NCBI GenBank assembly: GCA_000751295.2
Contig: CCMO02000002.1
Location: 704,501 to 768,500 of the forward strand
Length of the DNA stretch: 64,000 nt
DNA from: a bacterium YEK0313
GTDB lineage: Bacteria > Pseudomonadota > Alphaproteobacteria > Rhizobiales > Phreatobacteraceae
Direction: 5' to 3'
The position numbers and the translations under genes were made by a program. Under the pieces are notes generated by a model. That model had not been told where the DNA came from, searched no databases, and worked only from the letters and a program-made list of their open reading frames with translations. Numbering within the stretch: the stretch's first letter is position 1; the number at the start of each line of letters is the position of its first letter. Below, piece after piece: positions 27,775 through 37,389 of the stretch.

Positions 27775-29134
27775 TCAGGCCGCCGCGAGCGCGCGCATGA
27801 CCGCGCTGAAGCGGCGGCCGACCGCCTCGCGCGCGACATGGCGGCCGTCCGCGACCTGCCTGACGCCGTGGACCCAGACGCTATCGACCGCGGCGCCGTT
27901 GGCGAAGATCCAGGCGTCGAGGAGGCCGTCGCCGGCAAGATCCAGTCCGTGGCGCGCCTTGAGGCTGACGAGATCGGCCGGCGCACCGGCGCGCAGCGCC
28001 TCGGCGCCGCCGAGCGCGGCCGCGCCGCCGGTCAGCGCCGCATCGAAGCGCCGCATCGAACAGCGCGCGGCCGGTGGAGCCGCCGGGCGCCGCCAGGACG
28101 TTGCGGGCGCGGTGCGCGAGGCGCTGGGAATATTCGAGCTGGCGCAGCTCGTCGGGCAGGCCGATCAGCACGTTCGAATCCGAGCCGACGCCGTAACGCC
28201 CGCCATGGCCGGTGAAATCGACCGCCGGGAACGTGCCGTCGCCGAGATTGGCCTCGGTGACCGGGCACAGGCCGGCTATGGCGCCGGCGGCGGCCATGCC
28301 GCGGGTTTCGGCTTCGGTCATGTGGGTGGCATGGATGAGGCACCAGCGGCCATCGACCGGCTGGTTGGCGAGCAGCCATTCGACCGGCCGCCGGCCCGAC
28401 CAGGCGAGGCAGTCCTCGACCTCCTTCACCTGCTCGGCGATGTGGATGTGGATCGGCGCCTCGCCGGCGAGCGCGACGACCGCGCCGAGCTCCTCGGGCG
28501 TCGCCGCGCGCAGGCTGTGCGGCGCGACGCCGGCAAGGCCGCCGGGGAGCCCGGCCGCCAGCGTCCGGCAGCGGTCGAGGAGGCGCGCATAGCCGTCGAG
28601 ATCGTTGATGAAGCGGCGCTGGCCCTCGCCCGGCGCGGTGCCGCCGAAGCCGGCATGGGCATAGAAGACCGGCAGCAGCGTCAGGCCGATGCCGGTCGAG
28701 GCCGAGGCGGCGGCGATGCGCGCGGCCATTTCCGCGATGTCGGCGTAGGGCCGGCCGTCGCCGTCATGATGCAGGTAGTGGAATTCGCCGACGCGGGTGA
28801 AGCCGGCCTCCAGCATTTCGACATAGAGCTGGGCGGCGACCGCCTCGACCTGGTCGGGCGTCATGCTCAGCGCAAAGCGGTACATGACGGTGCGCCAGCT
28901 CCAGAACGAGTCGGCGCCCGGGCCGCGCAGTTCGGCAAGGCCGGCCATGCCGCGCTGGAAGGCGTGGCTGTGCAGGTTCGGCATGCCCGCCACCACATGG
29001 TCGTGGCGCTCGTCGCCGGCGGCCGCCGCGGCGCCCGGCGTGATCGCCGCGATGCGCCCGCCGGCGATCGCGATCCGCACGTTCCGGGCCCAGCCGTCGG
29101 CAGTCAGCGCTTCCTTTGCATGAATGACGGTCAT
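27775..29134 (-). pseudogene. hutF: Formimidoylglutamate deiminase hutF, frameshifted by a 13-bp tandem duplication
   Basis: HutF hydrolyses N-formimidoyl-glutamate to N-formyl-glutamate and ammonia. The amidohydrolase motifs are intact: NLHSHAFQRG, IHIHIAEQ, HATHMTEAETRG and GSDSNVLIGLP. At 28035-28060 a 13-bp word is duplicated exactly, so the reading frame leaves the family after STGRALFDAA and stops at 27881 (417 residues). Removing one copy gives 448 residues, the normal length. The restored tail (LTGGAAALGGAEALRAGAPADLVSLKA ... MRALAAA) matches the family C-terminus and stops at 27775. Catalytic residues lie before the shift, but loss of the last ~90 residues probably disables the enzyme, unless the duplication is an assembly error. 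The start has a good GGGAGGA. Confidence 0.88.
28035..28060. repeat. 13-bp perfect tandem duplication inside hutF
   Basis: GCGCCGCATCGAA occurs twice head to tail at 28035-28047 and 28048-28060 (plus strand). It adds 13 bases to hutF and changes its frame by +1. Exact identity of the two copies points to a recent slippage event. Confidence 0.95.
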
Positions 29135-29183
29135 AGCCTTCGATCCTCCCGCGGGCCTGAAAATTCGGCTTGCATCCCTGTTA

Positions 29184-29199
29184 TTATGTATATACATAA
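29184..29199. promoter_or_regulatory. Probable HutC operator between divergent hutF and hutI
   Basis: TTATGTATATACATAA is a perfect 16-bp palindrome in the 110-bp gap between hutF (minus) and hutI (plus). It could control both promoters. It matches the site upstream of the NCS1 permease and resembles known HutC-type TGTATA palindromes. Confidence 0.75.
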
Positions 29200-29244
29200 C
29201 TTGCCAATCATAAAAGAGAAAACAGGACCGGAGGCGCTTCTGCC

Positions 29245-30513
29245 ATGACCTCACCTGCCGAGCCCCGCCCCGCCGCGGCGCAGTCTGCCACGCCGGCGCC
29301 GGATAAGCGCGCGCCAAAGGTCTGGCGCAACGCCCATCTCGCCACCTTCGCCCCCTCGCGCCAGGGCATGGGCCTGGTCGAGCGCGGCGCCATCGCGGTC
29401 CGCGACGGGCGCATCGCCTTTGCCGGCCCCGAGGCCGAGCTGCCGGCCGCCTTCGCCGGCGCCGAAAGCGTCGATTGCGGCGGCCGCTGGATCACCCCCG
29501 GGCTCGTCGACTGCCATACCCACCTCGTCTATGCCGGCAACCGCGCCCATGAATTCGAGCTCAGGCTGGAAGGCGCCTCCTACGAGGCGATCGCCCGCGC
29601 CGACGGCGGCATCGTCTCCTCGGTGCGCGCGCTGCGCGCCGCCGACGAAGCCACGCTCGTCGCCGAGAGCCTGCCGCGGCTCGACGCGCTGATCGCCGAA
29701 GGCGTGACGACGGTCGAGATCAAGTCCGGCTACGGCCTCGACACGGCGAGCGAGACGAAGGCATTGAGCGTGGCGCGCAAGCTCGGCACGCTGCGCGATG
29801 TCGGCATCCGCACCACCTTCCTCGGCGCGCATGCGCTGCCGCCGGAAATGAACGGCGACAAGGCAGCCTTCATCGACACGATCGTCACCGACATGCTGCC
29901 GGCCATCGCGGCCAAGGGCCTCGCCGACGCGGTCGACGGCTTCTGCGAGGGCATCGCCTTCTCTCCGCAAGAGATCGCCAGGGTGTTCGACGCCGCCAAG
30001 GCGCATGGCCTGCCGGTCAAGCTGCACGCGGACCAGCTCTCCAACCTCCATGGCGCCGCGCTCGCCGCCTCCTACGGCGCGCTCTCGGCCGACCATCTCG
30101 AACATACCGACGAAGCCGGCGCTGCCGCCATGGCCAAGGCCGGCACGGTGGCGGTGATCCTGCCCGGCGCCTTCTATTTCATCCGCGAGACGAAGAAGCC
30201 GCCGATCGACCTGTTCCGCAAGCACGGCGTCGCCATGGCGGTGTCGACCGACAGCAATCCCGGCACCTCGCCGCTGACCTCGCTGCTGCTGACCATGAAC
30301 ATGGCCGCGACCCTGTTCGGCATGACCGTGGAGGAATGCCTCGCCGGCGTGACCCGCGAGGCCGCGCGGGCGCTCGGCCTCGGCCACGAGATCGGCACGC
30401 TGGAGGCGGGCAAGCAGGCCGACTTCGCCGTCTGGTCCATCGGCCGGCCGGCCGAGCTCGTCTATCGCATCGGCTTCAACCCGCTGTTCGCCCGCATTCG
30501 CGGCGGTCACTGA
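29245..30513 (+). CDS. hutI: Imidazolonepropionase
   Basis: HutI opens the ring of imidazolone-5-propionate to N-formimidoyl-glutamate, the third step of histidine degradation. The 422-residue amidohydrolase shows the metal site TPGLVDCHTHLVYAGNR (about residues 85-101), KSGYGLDTASE, VKLHADQLSN near residue 258, ADHLEHT near 282, and VSTDSNPGTSP near 333. It is the first gene of hutI-hutH-hutU-hutD and starts 45 bp after a HutC-type palindrome. Confidence 0.95.
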   Translation: MTSPAEPRPAAAQSATPAPDKRAPKVWRNAHLATFAPSRQGMGLVERGAIAVRDGRIAFAGPEAELPAAFAGAESVDCGGRWITPGLVDCHTHLVYAGNRAHEFELRLEGASYEAIARADGGIVSSVRALRAADEATLVAESLPRLDALIAEGVTTVEIKSGYGLDTASETKALSVARKLGTLRDVGIRTTFLGAHALPPEMNGDKAAFIDTIVTDMLPAIAAKGLADAVDGFCEGIAFSPQEIARVFDAAKAHGLPVKLHADQLSNLHGAALAASYGALSADHLEHTDEAGAAAMAKAGTVAVILPGAFYFIRETKKPPIDLFRKHGVAMAVSTDSNPGTSPLTSLLLTMNMAATLFGMTVEECLAGVTREAARALGLGHEIGTLEAGKQADFAVWSIGRPAELVYRIGFNPLFARIRGGH

Positions 30514-30618
30514 CAGGAATGGCGGCGAAAGCCGTCATTCGTTCGCCCGCACCGCGGCGGCCGGCAGGCATGACCGACAGGCTTGGCGGCCCGCGCCGCC
30601 TTCAGGGGAGCATTCGAC

Positions 30619-32154
30619 ATGGCCATCATCCTTCATCCGGGTTCGGTGCCGCTGGCGACGCTGGAGACGCTCTACTGGACCGGCGAGCCGGCGCGGCTCG
30701 ACACGGGCTTCGATGCCGGCATCGTGCGCGCCGCGGCGCGCATCGAGGAGATCGTCGCCGGCAACCAGCCGGTCTACGGCATCAATACCGGCTTCGGTAA
30801 GCTCGCCTCGATCAAGATCGACCGGGCCGACGTCGCAACGCTTCAGCGCAACCTGATCCTGTCGCATTGCTGCGGCGTCGGCGCGCCGCTCGATGAGAAG
30901 ATCGTGCGGCTGATCATGGCGCTGAAACTGATCTCGCTCGGCCGTGGCGCCTCCGGCGTCAGGCTCGCCGTGGTCAGGCTGATCGAGGCCATGCTGGAGC
31001 GCGGCGTCATTCCGGTCATTCCGGAAAAGGGCTCGGTCGGCGCCTCCGGCGACCTCGCCCCGCTCGCCCATATGACCGCGGTGATGCTCGGCCATGGCGA
31101 AGCCTTCCATGGAGGTGCCCGGCTCGGCGCGGCCGAGGCGTTGCGCCGCGCCGGCCTTGCGCCGGTGGCGCTGGCGGCGAAGGAGGGCCTTGCCCTGATC
31201 AACGGCACGCAGGTCTCAACGGCGCTGGCGCTCGCCGGTCTGTTCCGCGCCCACCGTGCGGCGCAGGCGGCGCTGATCACCGGCGCCCTGTCGACCGATG
31301 CCGCCATGGGCTCCTCGGCACCGTTCCATCCCGACATCCACACGCTGCGCGGGCACCAGGGCCAGATCGACACCGCCGCCGCGCTGCGCCGGCTGCTCGA
31401 GGGCTCGGCCATCCGCGAAAGCCATATCGAAGGCGACGAGCGGGTGCAGGACCCCTATTGCATCCGCTGTCAGCCGCAGGTGGACGGCGCCTGCCTCGAC
31501 CTGCTGCGCCATGTCGGCCGGACGCTGGCGACCGAAGCCAATGCGGTGACCGACAATCCGCTCGTGCTCTCCGACAATGCGGTCGTCTCCGGCGGCAATT
31601 TCCACGCCGAGCCGGTGGCCTTCGCCGCCGACCAGATTGCGCTCGCGGTCTGCGAGATCGGCGCCATCGCGCAGCGGCGCATCGCGCTGCTGGTCGATCC
31701 GGCGCTCTCCTACGGCCTGCCGGCCTTCCTTGCCAGGAAGCCGGGGCTCAATTCCGGGCTGATGATCGCGGAGGTCACCTCGGCCGCGCTGATGTCGGAG
31801 AACAAGCAGCTCTCCCATCCCGCCTCCGTCGATTCGACGCCGACATCGGCCAACCAGGAAGACCATGTCTCCATGGCCTGCCACGGCGCCCGCCGGCTCT
31901 TGCAGATGACCGACAATCTCAACGCGATCATCGGCATCGAGGCGCTGACCGCGGTGCAGGGCGTGGAGCTGCGCGCGCCGCTCGCCACCAGCGCCGAACT
32001 GCAGAAGGCGGCGGCTGTGCTGCGCGCGGTCTCGCCGACCATCGAGGAAGACCGCTATCTCGCCGACGACCTGAAGGCGGCCGGCGACCTCGTCGCCTCC
32101 GGCCGGCTCAATGCCGCGGTGAGCCCCGGCATCCTGCCGGCGCTCGCCGTCTGA
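30619..32154 (+). CDS. hutH: Histidine ammonia-lyase
   Basis: HutH deaminates histidine to urocanate. The 511-residue protein has the Ala-Ser-Gly triad that forms the MIO cofactor in GSVGASGDLAPLAH (about residue 144). Further conserved segments are YGINTGFGKLAS near residue 53, SLHP-region equivalents, TPTSANQEDHVSM near 413, and ELRAPLATSAELQ near the end. The ATG at 30619 follows AGGGGAG. A 36-bp longer frame start at 30583 lacks support. It is second in the hut operon. Confidence 0.95.
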   Translation: MAIILHPGSVPLATLETLYWTGEPARLDTGFDAGIVRAAARIEEIVAGNQPVYGINTGFGKLASIKIDRADVATLQRNLILSHCCGVGAPLDEKIVRLIMALKLISLGRGASGVRLAVVRLIEAMLERGVIPVIPEKGSVGASGDLAPLAHMTAVMLGHGEAFHGGARLGAAEALRRAGLAPVALAAKEGLALINGTQVSTALALAGLFRAHRAAQAALITGALSTDAAMGSSAPFHPDIHTLRGHQGQIDTAAALRRLLEGSAIRESHIEGDERVQDPYCIRCQPQVDGACLDLLRHVGRTLATEANAVTDNPLVLSDNAVVSGGNFHAEPVAFAADQIALAVCEIGAIAQRRIALLVDPALSYGLPAFLARKPGLNSGLMIAEVTSAALMSENKQLSHPASVDSTPTSANQEDHVSMACHGARRLLQMTDNLNAIIGIEALTAVQGVELRAPLATSAELQKAAAVLRAVSPTIEEDRYLADDLKAAGDLVASGRLNAAVSPGILPALAV

Positions 32155-32249
32155 GCCGGCGCCGACACCCGTTTCGCATCGACCAAGGACATATCCGGAG
32201 CCGGCAAATGACCGAGCCTCCGGCAACCACAGCAAAGGGAACGAGCCAG

Positions 32250-33923
32250 ATGAGCAATCCGCGTCACAATATCCGCGACGTTCGCGCCCCGCGCGGCACC
32301 GAGCTGACCGCCAAGAGCTGGCTGACGGAAGCGCCGCTGCGCATGCTGATGAACAATCTCGACGCCGAGGTCGCCGAGAACCCGCACGAGCTGGTCGTCT
32401 ATGGCGGCATCGGCCGGGCGGCGCGCACCTGGAACGATTTCGATCGGATCGTGTCTTCTCTGCGCACGCTCAACGACGACGAGACGCTGCTCGTGCAGTC
32501 GGGCAAGCCGGTCGGCGTGTTCCGCACCCACAAGGACGCGCCGCGGGTGCTGATCGCCAATTCCAACCTGGTGCCGCACTGGGCGACCTGGGACCATTTC
32601 AACGAGCTCGATAAGAAGGGCCTGGCCATGTATGGCCAGATGACCGCCGGCTCGTGGATCTATATCGGCACCCAGGGCATCGTGCAGGGCACCTACGAGA
32701 CCTTCGTGGAGGCCGGCCGGCAGCACTATGACGGCAACCTGAAGGGGCGCTGGGTGCTGACCGGCGGCCTCGGCGGCATGGGCGGCGCCCAGCCGCTCGC
32801 CGCGGTCATGGCCGGCGCCTCCTGCCTTGCCGTCGAGTGCAATCCCGACTCGATCGACTTCCGCCTGCGCACCCGCTATGTCGACGCCAAGGCCGAGACG
32901 CTGGACGAGGCGCTCGCCATGATCGAAAGCTGGACCAGGGCGGGCGAAGCGAAATCCGTCGGCCTCATCGGCAATGCCGCCGACATCTTCCCCGAACTGG
33001 TGCGCCGCGGCATCCGCCCGGACCTGGTCACCGACCAGACCTCGGCGCATGACCCGGTCAACGGCTACCTGCCCAAGGGCTGGACGCTCGCCGAGTGGAA
33101 GGCCAAGCGCGAAAGCGATCCGAAGGCGGTGGAGAAGGCGGCGCGCTCCTCGATGCGCGAGCATGTCGAGGCCATGCTGGCCTTCCAGGCGATGGGCGTG
33201 CCGGTGTTCGACTACGGCAACAATATCCGCCAGGTGGCGAAGGACGAGGGGCTGGAGAACGCCTTCGCCTTCCCGGGCTTCGTGCCGGCCTATATCCGCC
33301 CGCTGTTCTGCCGCGGCATCGGCCCGTTCCGCTGGGCGGCGCTCTCGGGCGACCCGGAGGACATCTACAGGACCGATGCCAAGGTGAAGGAGCTGCTGCC
33401 CGACAACAAGCACCTGCACAACTGGCTGGACATGGCGCGCGAGCGCATCGCCTTCCAGGGCCTGCCGGCGCGCATCTGCTGGGTCGGCCTCGGCGACCGC
33501 CATCGCCTGGGCCTTGCCTTCAACGAGATGGTGCGCACCGGCGAATTGAAGGCGCCGGTGGTGATCGGCCGCGACCATCTCGATTCCGGCTCGGTCGCCT
33601 CGCCCAACCGCGAGACCGAGGCGATGAAGGACGGTTCGGACGCGGTCTCCGACTGGCCGCTGCTCAACGCCCTGCTCAACACCGCCTCGGGCGCGACCTG
33701 GGTGTCGCTGCACCATGGCGGCGGCGTCGGCATGGGCTTCTCGCAGCATTCGGGCGTGGTCATCTGCTGCGACGGCAGCGAGGACGCTGCCCGCCGCATC
33801 GAGCGCGTTTTGTGGAACGACCCGGCGACCGGCGTGATGCGCCATGCCGATGCCGGCTACGACATCGCCCTCGACTGCGCCCGCGAGAAGGGCCTGCGTC
33901 TGCCGGGCATTCTCGGCAACTGA
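32250..33923 (+). CDS. hutU: Urocanate hydratase
   Basis: HutU hydrates urocanate to imidazolone-propionate using tightly bound NAD+. The ATG at 32250 gives MSNPRHNIRDVRAPRG, the usual family N-terminus, and 557 residues, the normal length. An ATG at 32208 would add 14 residues. Motifs include VVYGGIGRAARTW near residue 50, the NAD loop LTGGLGGMGGAQP near residue 171, PLFCRGIGPFRW near 352, and HHGGGVGMGFSQHSG near 488. Confidence 0.95.
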   Translation: MSNPRHNIRDVRAPRGTELTAKSWLTEAPLRMLMNNLDAEVAENPHELVVYGGIGRAARTWNDFDRIVSSLRTLNDDETLLVQSGKPVGVFRTHKDAPRVLIANSNLVPHWATWDHFNELDKKGLAMYGQMTAGSWIYIGTQGIVQGTYETFVEAGRQHYDGNLKGRWVLTGGLGGMGGAQPLAAVMAGASCLAVECNPDSIDFRLRTRYVDAKAETLDEALAMIESWTRAGEAKSVGLIGNAADIFPELVRRGIRPDLVTDQTSAHDPVNGYLPKGWTLAEWKAKRESDPKAVEKAARSSMREHVEAMLAFQAMGVPVFDYGNNIRQVAKDEGLENAFAFPGFVPAYIRPLFCRGIGPFRWAALSGDPEDIYRTDAKVKELLPDNKHLHNWLDMARERIAFQGLPARICWVGLGDRHRLGLAFNEMVRTGELKAPVVIGRDHLDSGSVASPNRETEAMKDGSDAVSDWPLLNALLNTASGATWVSLHHGGGVGMGFSQHSGVVICCDGSEDAARRIERVLWNDPATGVMRHADAGYDIALDCAREKGLRLPGILGN

Positions 33924-33963
33924 GCCGCGGCAACAAGCGGACATGGCCGCGCGGAGACGCATC

Positions 33964-34545
33964 ATGGTGAAACATCTTCGCGCGGCCGGCCATCGCCGCA
34001 TGCCCTGGAAGAACGGCGGCGGCGAGACCGCCGAGATCGCCGTTCATCCCGCCGGCGCCGACCTTGCCGGCTTCGACTGGCGCGTCAGCATGGCGACGGT
34101 GGTGAGCGACGGTCCGTTCTCGCTGTTCCCCGGCATCGACCGGACGCTCGCCGTGCTGACCGGCGCCGGCATCCGGCTCGACATTGCCGGCTTCGCCGCG
34201 CAGCGCCTGATGCCGGAGAGCCCGCCGCTCGCCTTCCCCGCCGACGCCCCGGCCGGCGCCAGCCTCATCGCCGGCCCGATCACCGACCTCAACGTGATGA
34301 CCCGCCGCGGCCGCTGCCGGCACAGCCTGACACCGCTGACGGTGACGGGCCGCGAAACCCTCGCCCTCGCCGCGCGCTGGACGCTGCTCATGACAGTGGA
34401 TGCCCTGGAGGCGGTGACGGGAGAAGGGACGGTGCGGCTCGACCCGCTCGACGTGCTGGTGGTGGAGGGCGCGGCGCAGATCGCGCTCGCCGCGGCGAGC
34501 GGGACGGCGCGGTGCTATCACATCGCGATCGAGGAAGAGGCGTAG
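33964..34545 (+). CDS. hutD: HutD family protein
   Basis: A 193-residue cupin-like HutD protein, with MPWKNGGGETAEIAVHP at residues 13-29, FDWRVSMATVVSDGPFSLFPGIDRTLAVL next and LTDLN-type motif ITDLNVMTRRG near 106. HutD is linked to histidine catabolism and is proposed to limit pathway flux; its biochemical activity is not settled. It ends the hut operon, 40 bp after hutU. It is also the last clearly chromosomal-core gene before the CRISPR region. Confidence 0.88.
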   Translation: MVKHLRAAGHRRMPWKNGGGETAEIAVHPAGADLAGFDWRVSMATVVSDGPFSLFPGIDRTLAVLTGAGIRLDIAGFAAQRLMPESPPLAFPADAPAGASLIAGPITDLNVMTRRGRCRHSLTPLTVTGRETLALAARWTLLMTVDALEAVTGEGTVRLDPLDVLVVEGAAQIALAAASGTARCYHIAIEEEA

Positions 34546-34708
34546 CGGCACGCCTGCGAAACAGGGTGAGCGCTTTGTCATGCGGGAAACGTGAGAGCGG
34601 CCTCAGGGTTGGTTCCGGAGCACGGCGCACGGCATTTCATGAACAGGCCTGATGTCGGTTGTTGGCCTCCTCATGGTCGGCGCGCCGCGCCGATGCGGTT
34701 CGCAATCG

Positions 34709-36542
34709 GTTTCGATTCACGCTCCCGCGAGGGGAGCGACCGCTTCCGACCGCGACATCCGTGATCCTCAGATTGTTTCGATCCACGCTCCCGCGAGGGG
34801 AGCGACCTCGACGATCGCGGCCGATGACATCCGAGAGCGTGTTTCGATCCACGCTCCCGCGAGGGGAGCGACTCACTCACAAGCTGCGCGACTGCGCCGA
34901 TCCGGCGTTTCGATCCACGCTCCCGCGAGGGGAGCGACCGTCAACTGTCTTGGACCGTCTCCGGCGATTCAATGTTTCGATCCACGCTCCCGCGAGGGGA
35001 GCGACTACGATCACCGATCCCGACCAACGGTTTGATGCAGTTTCGATCCACGCTCCCGCGAGGGGAGCGACGAGCCATGGGAGGGCAACTGCGACCTCTG
35101 CTTCATGTTTCGATCCACGCTCCCGCGAGGGGAGCGACGATCACCCCGCCGCAATCCGCCGCCGTGCAGACGTTTCGATCCACGCTCCCGCGAGGGGAGC
35201 GGCAGACCTGGGCGCCGAGCTTGAAGGCGCCGGTCAGGTTTCGATCCACGCTCCCGCGAGGGGAGCGACCCGTAGCGATCGAGGACCTCGCGGGCGGAGA
35301 TCCAGTTTCGATCCACGCTCCCGCGAGGGGAGCGACCGTCGATGAGGGATGCGAACGGACAGACGCTCAGCGTTTCGATCCACGCTCCCGCGAGGGGAGC
35401 GACTATCTCGTCCGAGCGGGTCGTGGTGCCGATCGACGGTTTCGATCCACGCTCCCGCGAGGGGAGCGACTCTGCATGAACGTCTTGCCGAGCCCGAAGG
35501 CGGCGTTTCGATCCACGCTCCCGCGAGGGGAGCGACAAATGATCACCTTGCCGGCGGCATTGCGGATTTCGAGGTTTCGATCCACGCTCCCGCGAGGGGA
35601 GCGACGATCTTGAAAGCGGCGGCCGGATCGGCCGCTTTGTTTCGATCCACGCTCCCGCGAGGGGAGCGACCCGGGCGCGGTCGGCTATTTCCTCGATGAC
35701 GTTGCGTTTCGATCCACGCTCCCGCGAGGGGAGCGACCCTCTTCGACCTGATCGGTGCCGAGGCGGACGCCCCGGTTTCGATCCACGCTCCCGCGAGGGG
35801 AGCGACGCGCGCATCAAGGGCAAACCCGCAAATACACGGGAGTTTCGATCCACGCTCCCGCGAGGGGAGCGACATTGCCCTGAGCCGTCAGGATCTTCGT
35901 CGTGTCGTTGTTTCGATCCACGCTCCCGCGAGGGGAGCGACGGCGACGCCAATCCGCACCTCCGAGCGGTCGTTGTTTCGATCCACGCTCCCGCGAGGGG
36001 AGCGACAGGATGTCTCAGCCACGGGCGTGACGGCGGACGGCCAGTTTCGATCCACGCTCCCGCGAGGGGAGCGACATCAGCCTGACGTGGTGGCCGCGAT
36101 CTACAAGAAGTTTCGATCCACGCTCCCGCGAGGGGAGCGACGCACCGCGATACCGCCATGACAAGCGAGATCGGCGTGTTTCGATCCACGCTCCCGCGAG
36201 GGGAGCGACCGGCGCGAAGCGTGTGAGCTACATTGCCGGTCACGCAGTTTCGATCCACGCTCCCGCGAGGGGAGCGACGTTCATCGCAACGGCCGCGACC
36301 TGGCCATTATCGACGTTTCGATCCACGCTCCCGCGAGGGGAGCGACGAGCCAGCCTTGCAGCCAACGACGAGAGCATCCGAGTTTCGATCCACGCTCCCG
36401 CGAGGGGAGCGACAGCTGTCCAAGGAGGATGCGCAGGCCCGGCTGTTTCGATCCACGCTCCCGCGAGGGGAGCGACCATAGAGCTTGGTGTTGTTGTTTG
36501 ACTGCCGGGCGTTTCGATCCACGCTCCCGCGAGGGGAGCGAC
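34709..36542 (-). CRISPR. CRISPR array 1, type I-C repeats, 28 repeats and 27 spacers
   Basis: The 32-nt repeats have the plus-strand form GTTTCGATCCA, stem CGCTCCC, loop GCGAG, stem GGGAGCG, then AC. Spacers are 33-36 nt. In crRNA sense (minus strand) each repeat ends TGGATCGAAAC, the expected I-C handle, so transcription runs right to left from the leader at the right end. The leftmost repeat (34709-34740) has GATTCAC in place of GATCCAC, fitting the old trailer end. The repeat at 35172 also differs near its end. No cas genes lie immediately beside this array. Confidence 0.97.
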
Positions 36543-36720
36543 GGCCCTTTGATAAGCGCCTTTTCGATCTCGCGAAATCGGCATGGAAACGCGAACCGCC
36601 GGCCATGCCGGCCCGGGCCAGTGGCAGCAGCCTGTCAGCCGCGGCGCTTTCTCCCTATTTTCAATCGCTTAGGCCAGGCGCGAACCTCCCGGGAAATCCG
36701 GGCCCGCTTTGGGTTCGCGC
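36543..36720 (-). promoter_or_regulatory. Leader of CRISPR array 1, ending in conserved 43-nt hairpin element
   Basis: The first 60 bases next to the newest repeat align with the array 2 leader (shared words GATAA, TTTTCG, CGAAATCG, GCGAACC). The outer end holds an inverted repeat at 36678-36720 with arms GCGCGAACC and GGTTCGCGC and an inner CCCGG/CCGGG pair. The same 43-nt element occurs in the leaders of arrays 2 and 3. Confidence 0.75.
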
Positions 36721-36733
36721 TTGAGACGACCGG

Positions 36734-36770
36734 ACGATGAGCGGGCCGCGGAGGTGACCTGCGGTTTGGT
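36734..36770 (-). pseudogene. Possible decayed 3' end of a second cas2 beside array 1
   Basis: Fourteen bases after the leader hairpin, ACGATGAGCGGGCCG matches 14 of 15 positions of the sequence found 15 bases after the array 2 hairpin. There it encodes the Cas2 C-terminus GPLIV. On the minus strand this site would read LRGPLIV, but no stop follows it and no recognisable Cas2 remains further upstream. This suggests a once complete cas2-leader-array unit. The evidence is short, so confidence is low. Confidence 0.35.
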
Positions 36771-37059
36771 ATCGGCAAGGTTTTGCAGGTGTCGACGAGC
36801 GCGCCGGCGCCGCTTCTGCAAAGCAGAGCCTGCACCTTTCGAAAGTCGCGTCGGCATCCCCGACAAGATTTCGACGCGGCCGCCGCCCGGACCACGGCAA
36901 CGGCCCAGCCTCCATCCTGTTGGTGCTCGAGGAGAATGATGCCGGATGTATCGACTTCAGCCCACCTCGCCGATCCTGAGCCGAGCCGGGCCCCTTTTCG
37001 CATATGCCGATGCTCCGAAACACACTATAGTGCGCATTCCAACATTGAGGCTGGCGGCC

Positions 37060-37389
37060 ATGACGGCTACGAACGGCGATCGCCTGGTTCTGTCGGCGGT
37101 CAACGCTCCCTACCGGCGTCACATCGACGCGCCGACGCTTGCTCAATGCCTGCGGTCCGGCGATGTCGGGACGTGGATGGTTCACGTCGCGACCTTCTTC
37201 GTCGACGTCAGGCCGGAGCTTGTCGTTCGCTTCGCCGGGAGACACGGCATCGACCTGGAGACCCTGGCGCGGACCTACCGGTCCGTCCGCGACGAAACGG
37301 GCGAGCGGAGCCCGCGCCTGGAGGCCGAGCTTGTCAAACTGGACGTGGCTGCTGCGCGAGACTTTCGAGGGTTTGCGAAAGCTGGATGA
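37060..37389 (+). CDS. Hypothetical protein upstream of an AbiEii-like gene, possible antitoxin
   Basis: A 109-residue soluble protein starting MTATNGDRLVLSAVNAPYRR. GAGGCTGG upstream supports the ATG at 37060; a longer in-frame start at 36946 is less likely. No recognised domain. The segment FFVDVRPELVVRFAGRHGIDLETLARTYRSVRDETG could form helices. It overlaps the downstream nucleotidyltransferase start by 59 bp, so the two are probably translationally coupled. By position it could be the antitoxin of a nucleotidyltransferase toxin pair (inference). Confidence 0.5.
   Translation: MTATNGDRLVLSAVNAPYRRHIDAPTLAQCLRSGDVGTWMVHVATFFVDVRPELVVRFAGRHGIDLETLARTYRSVRDETGERSPRLEAELVKLDVAAARDFRGFAKAG

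Noticed and set aside
35011..36258. Long arginine/serine-rich minus-strand reading frame through CRISPR array 1
   Set aside because: Repeat plus spacer lengths are often multiples of three and the repeat has no stop in this frame, so open frames arise by chance. The repeating peptide is just the translated repeat.
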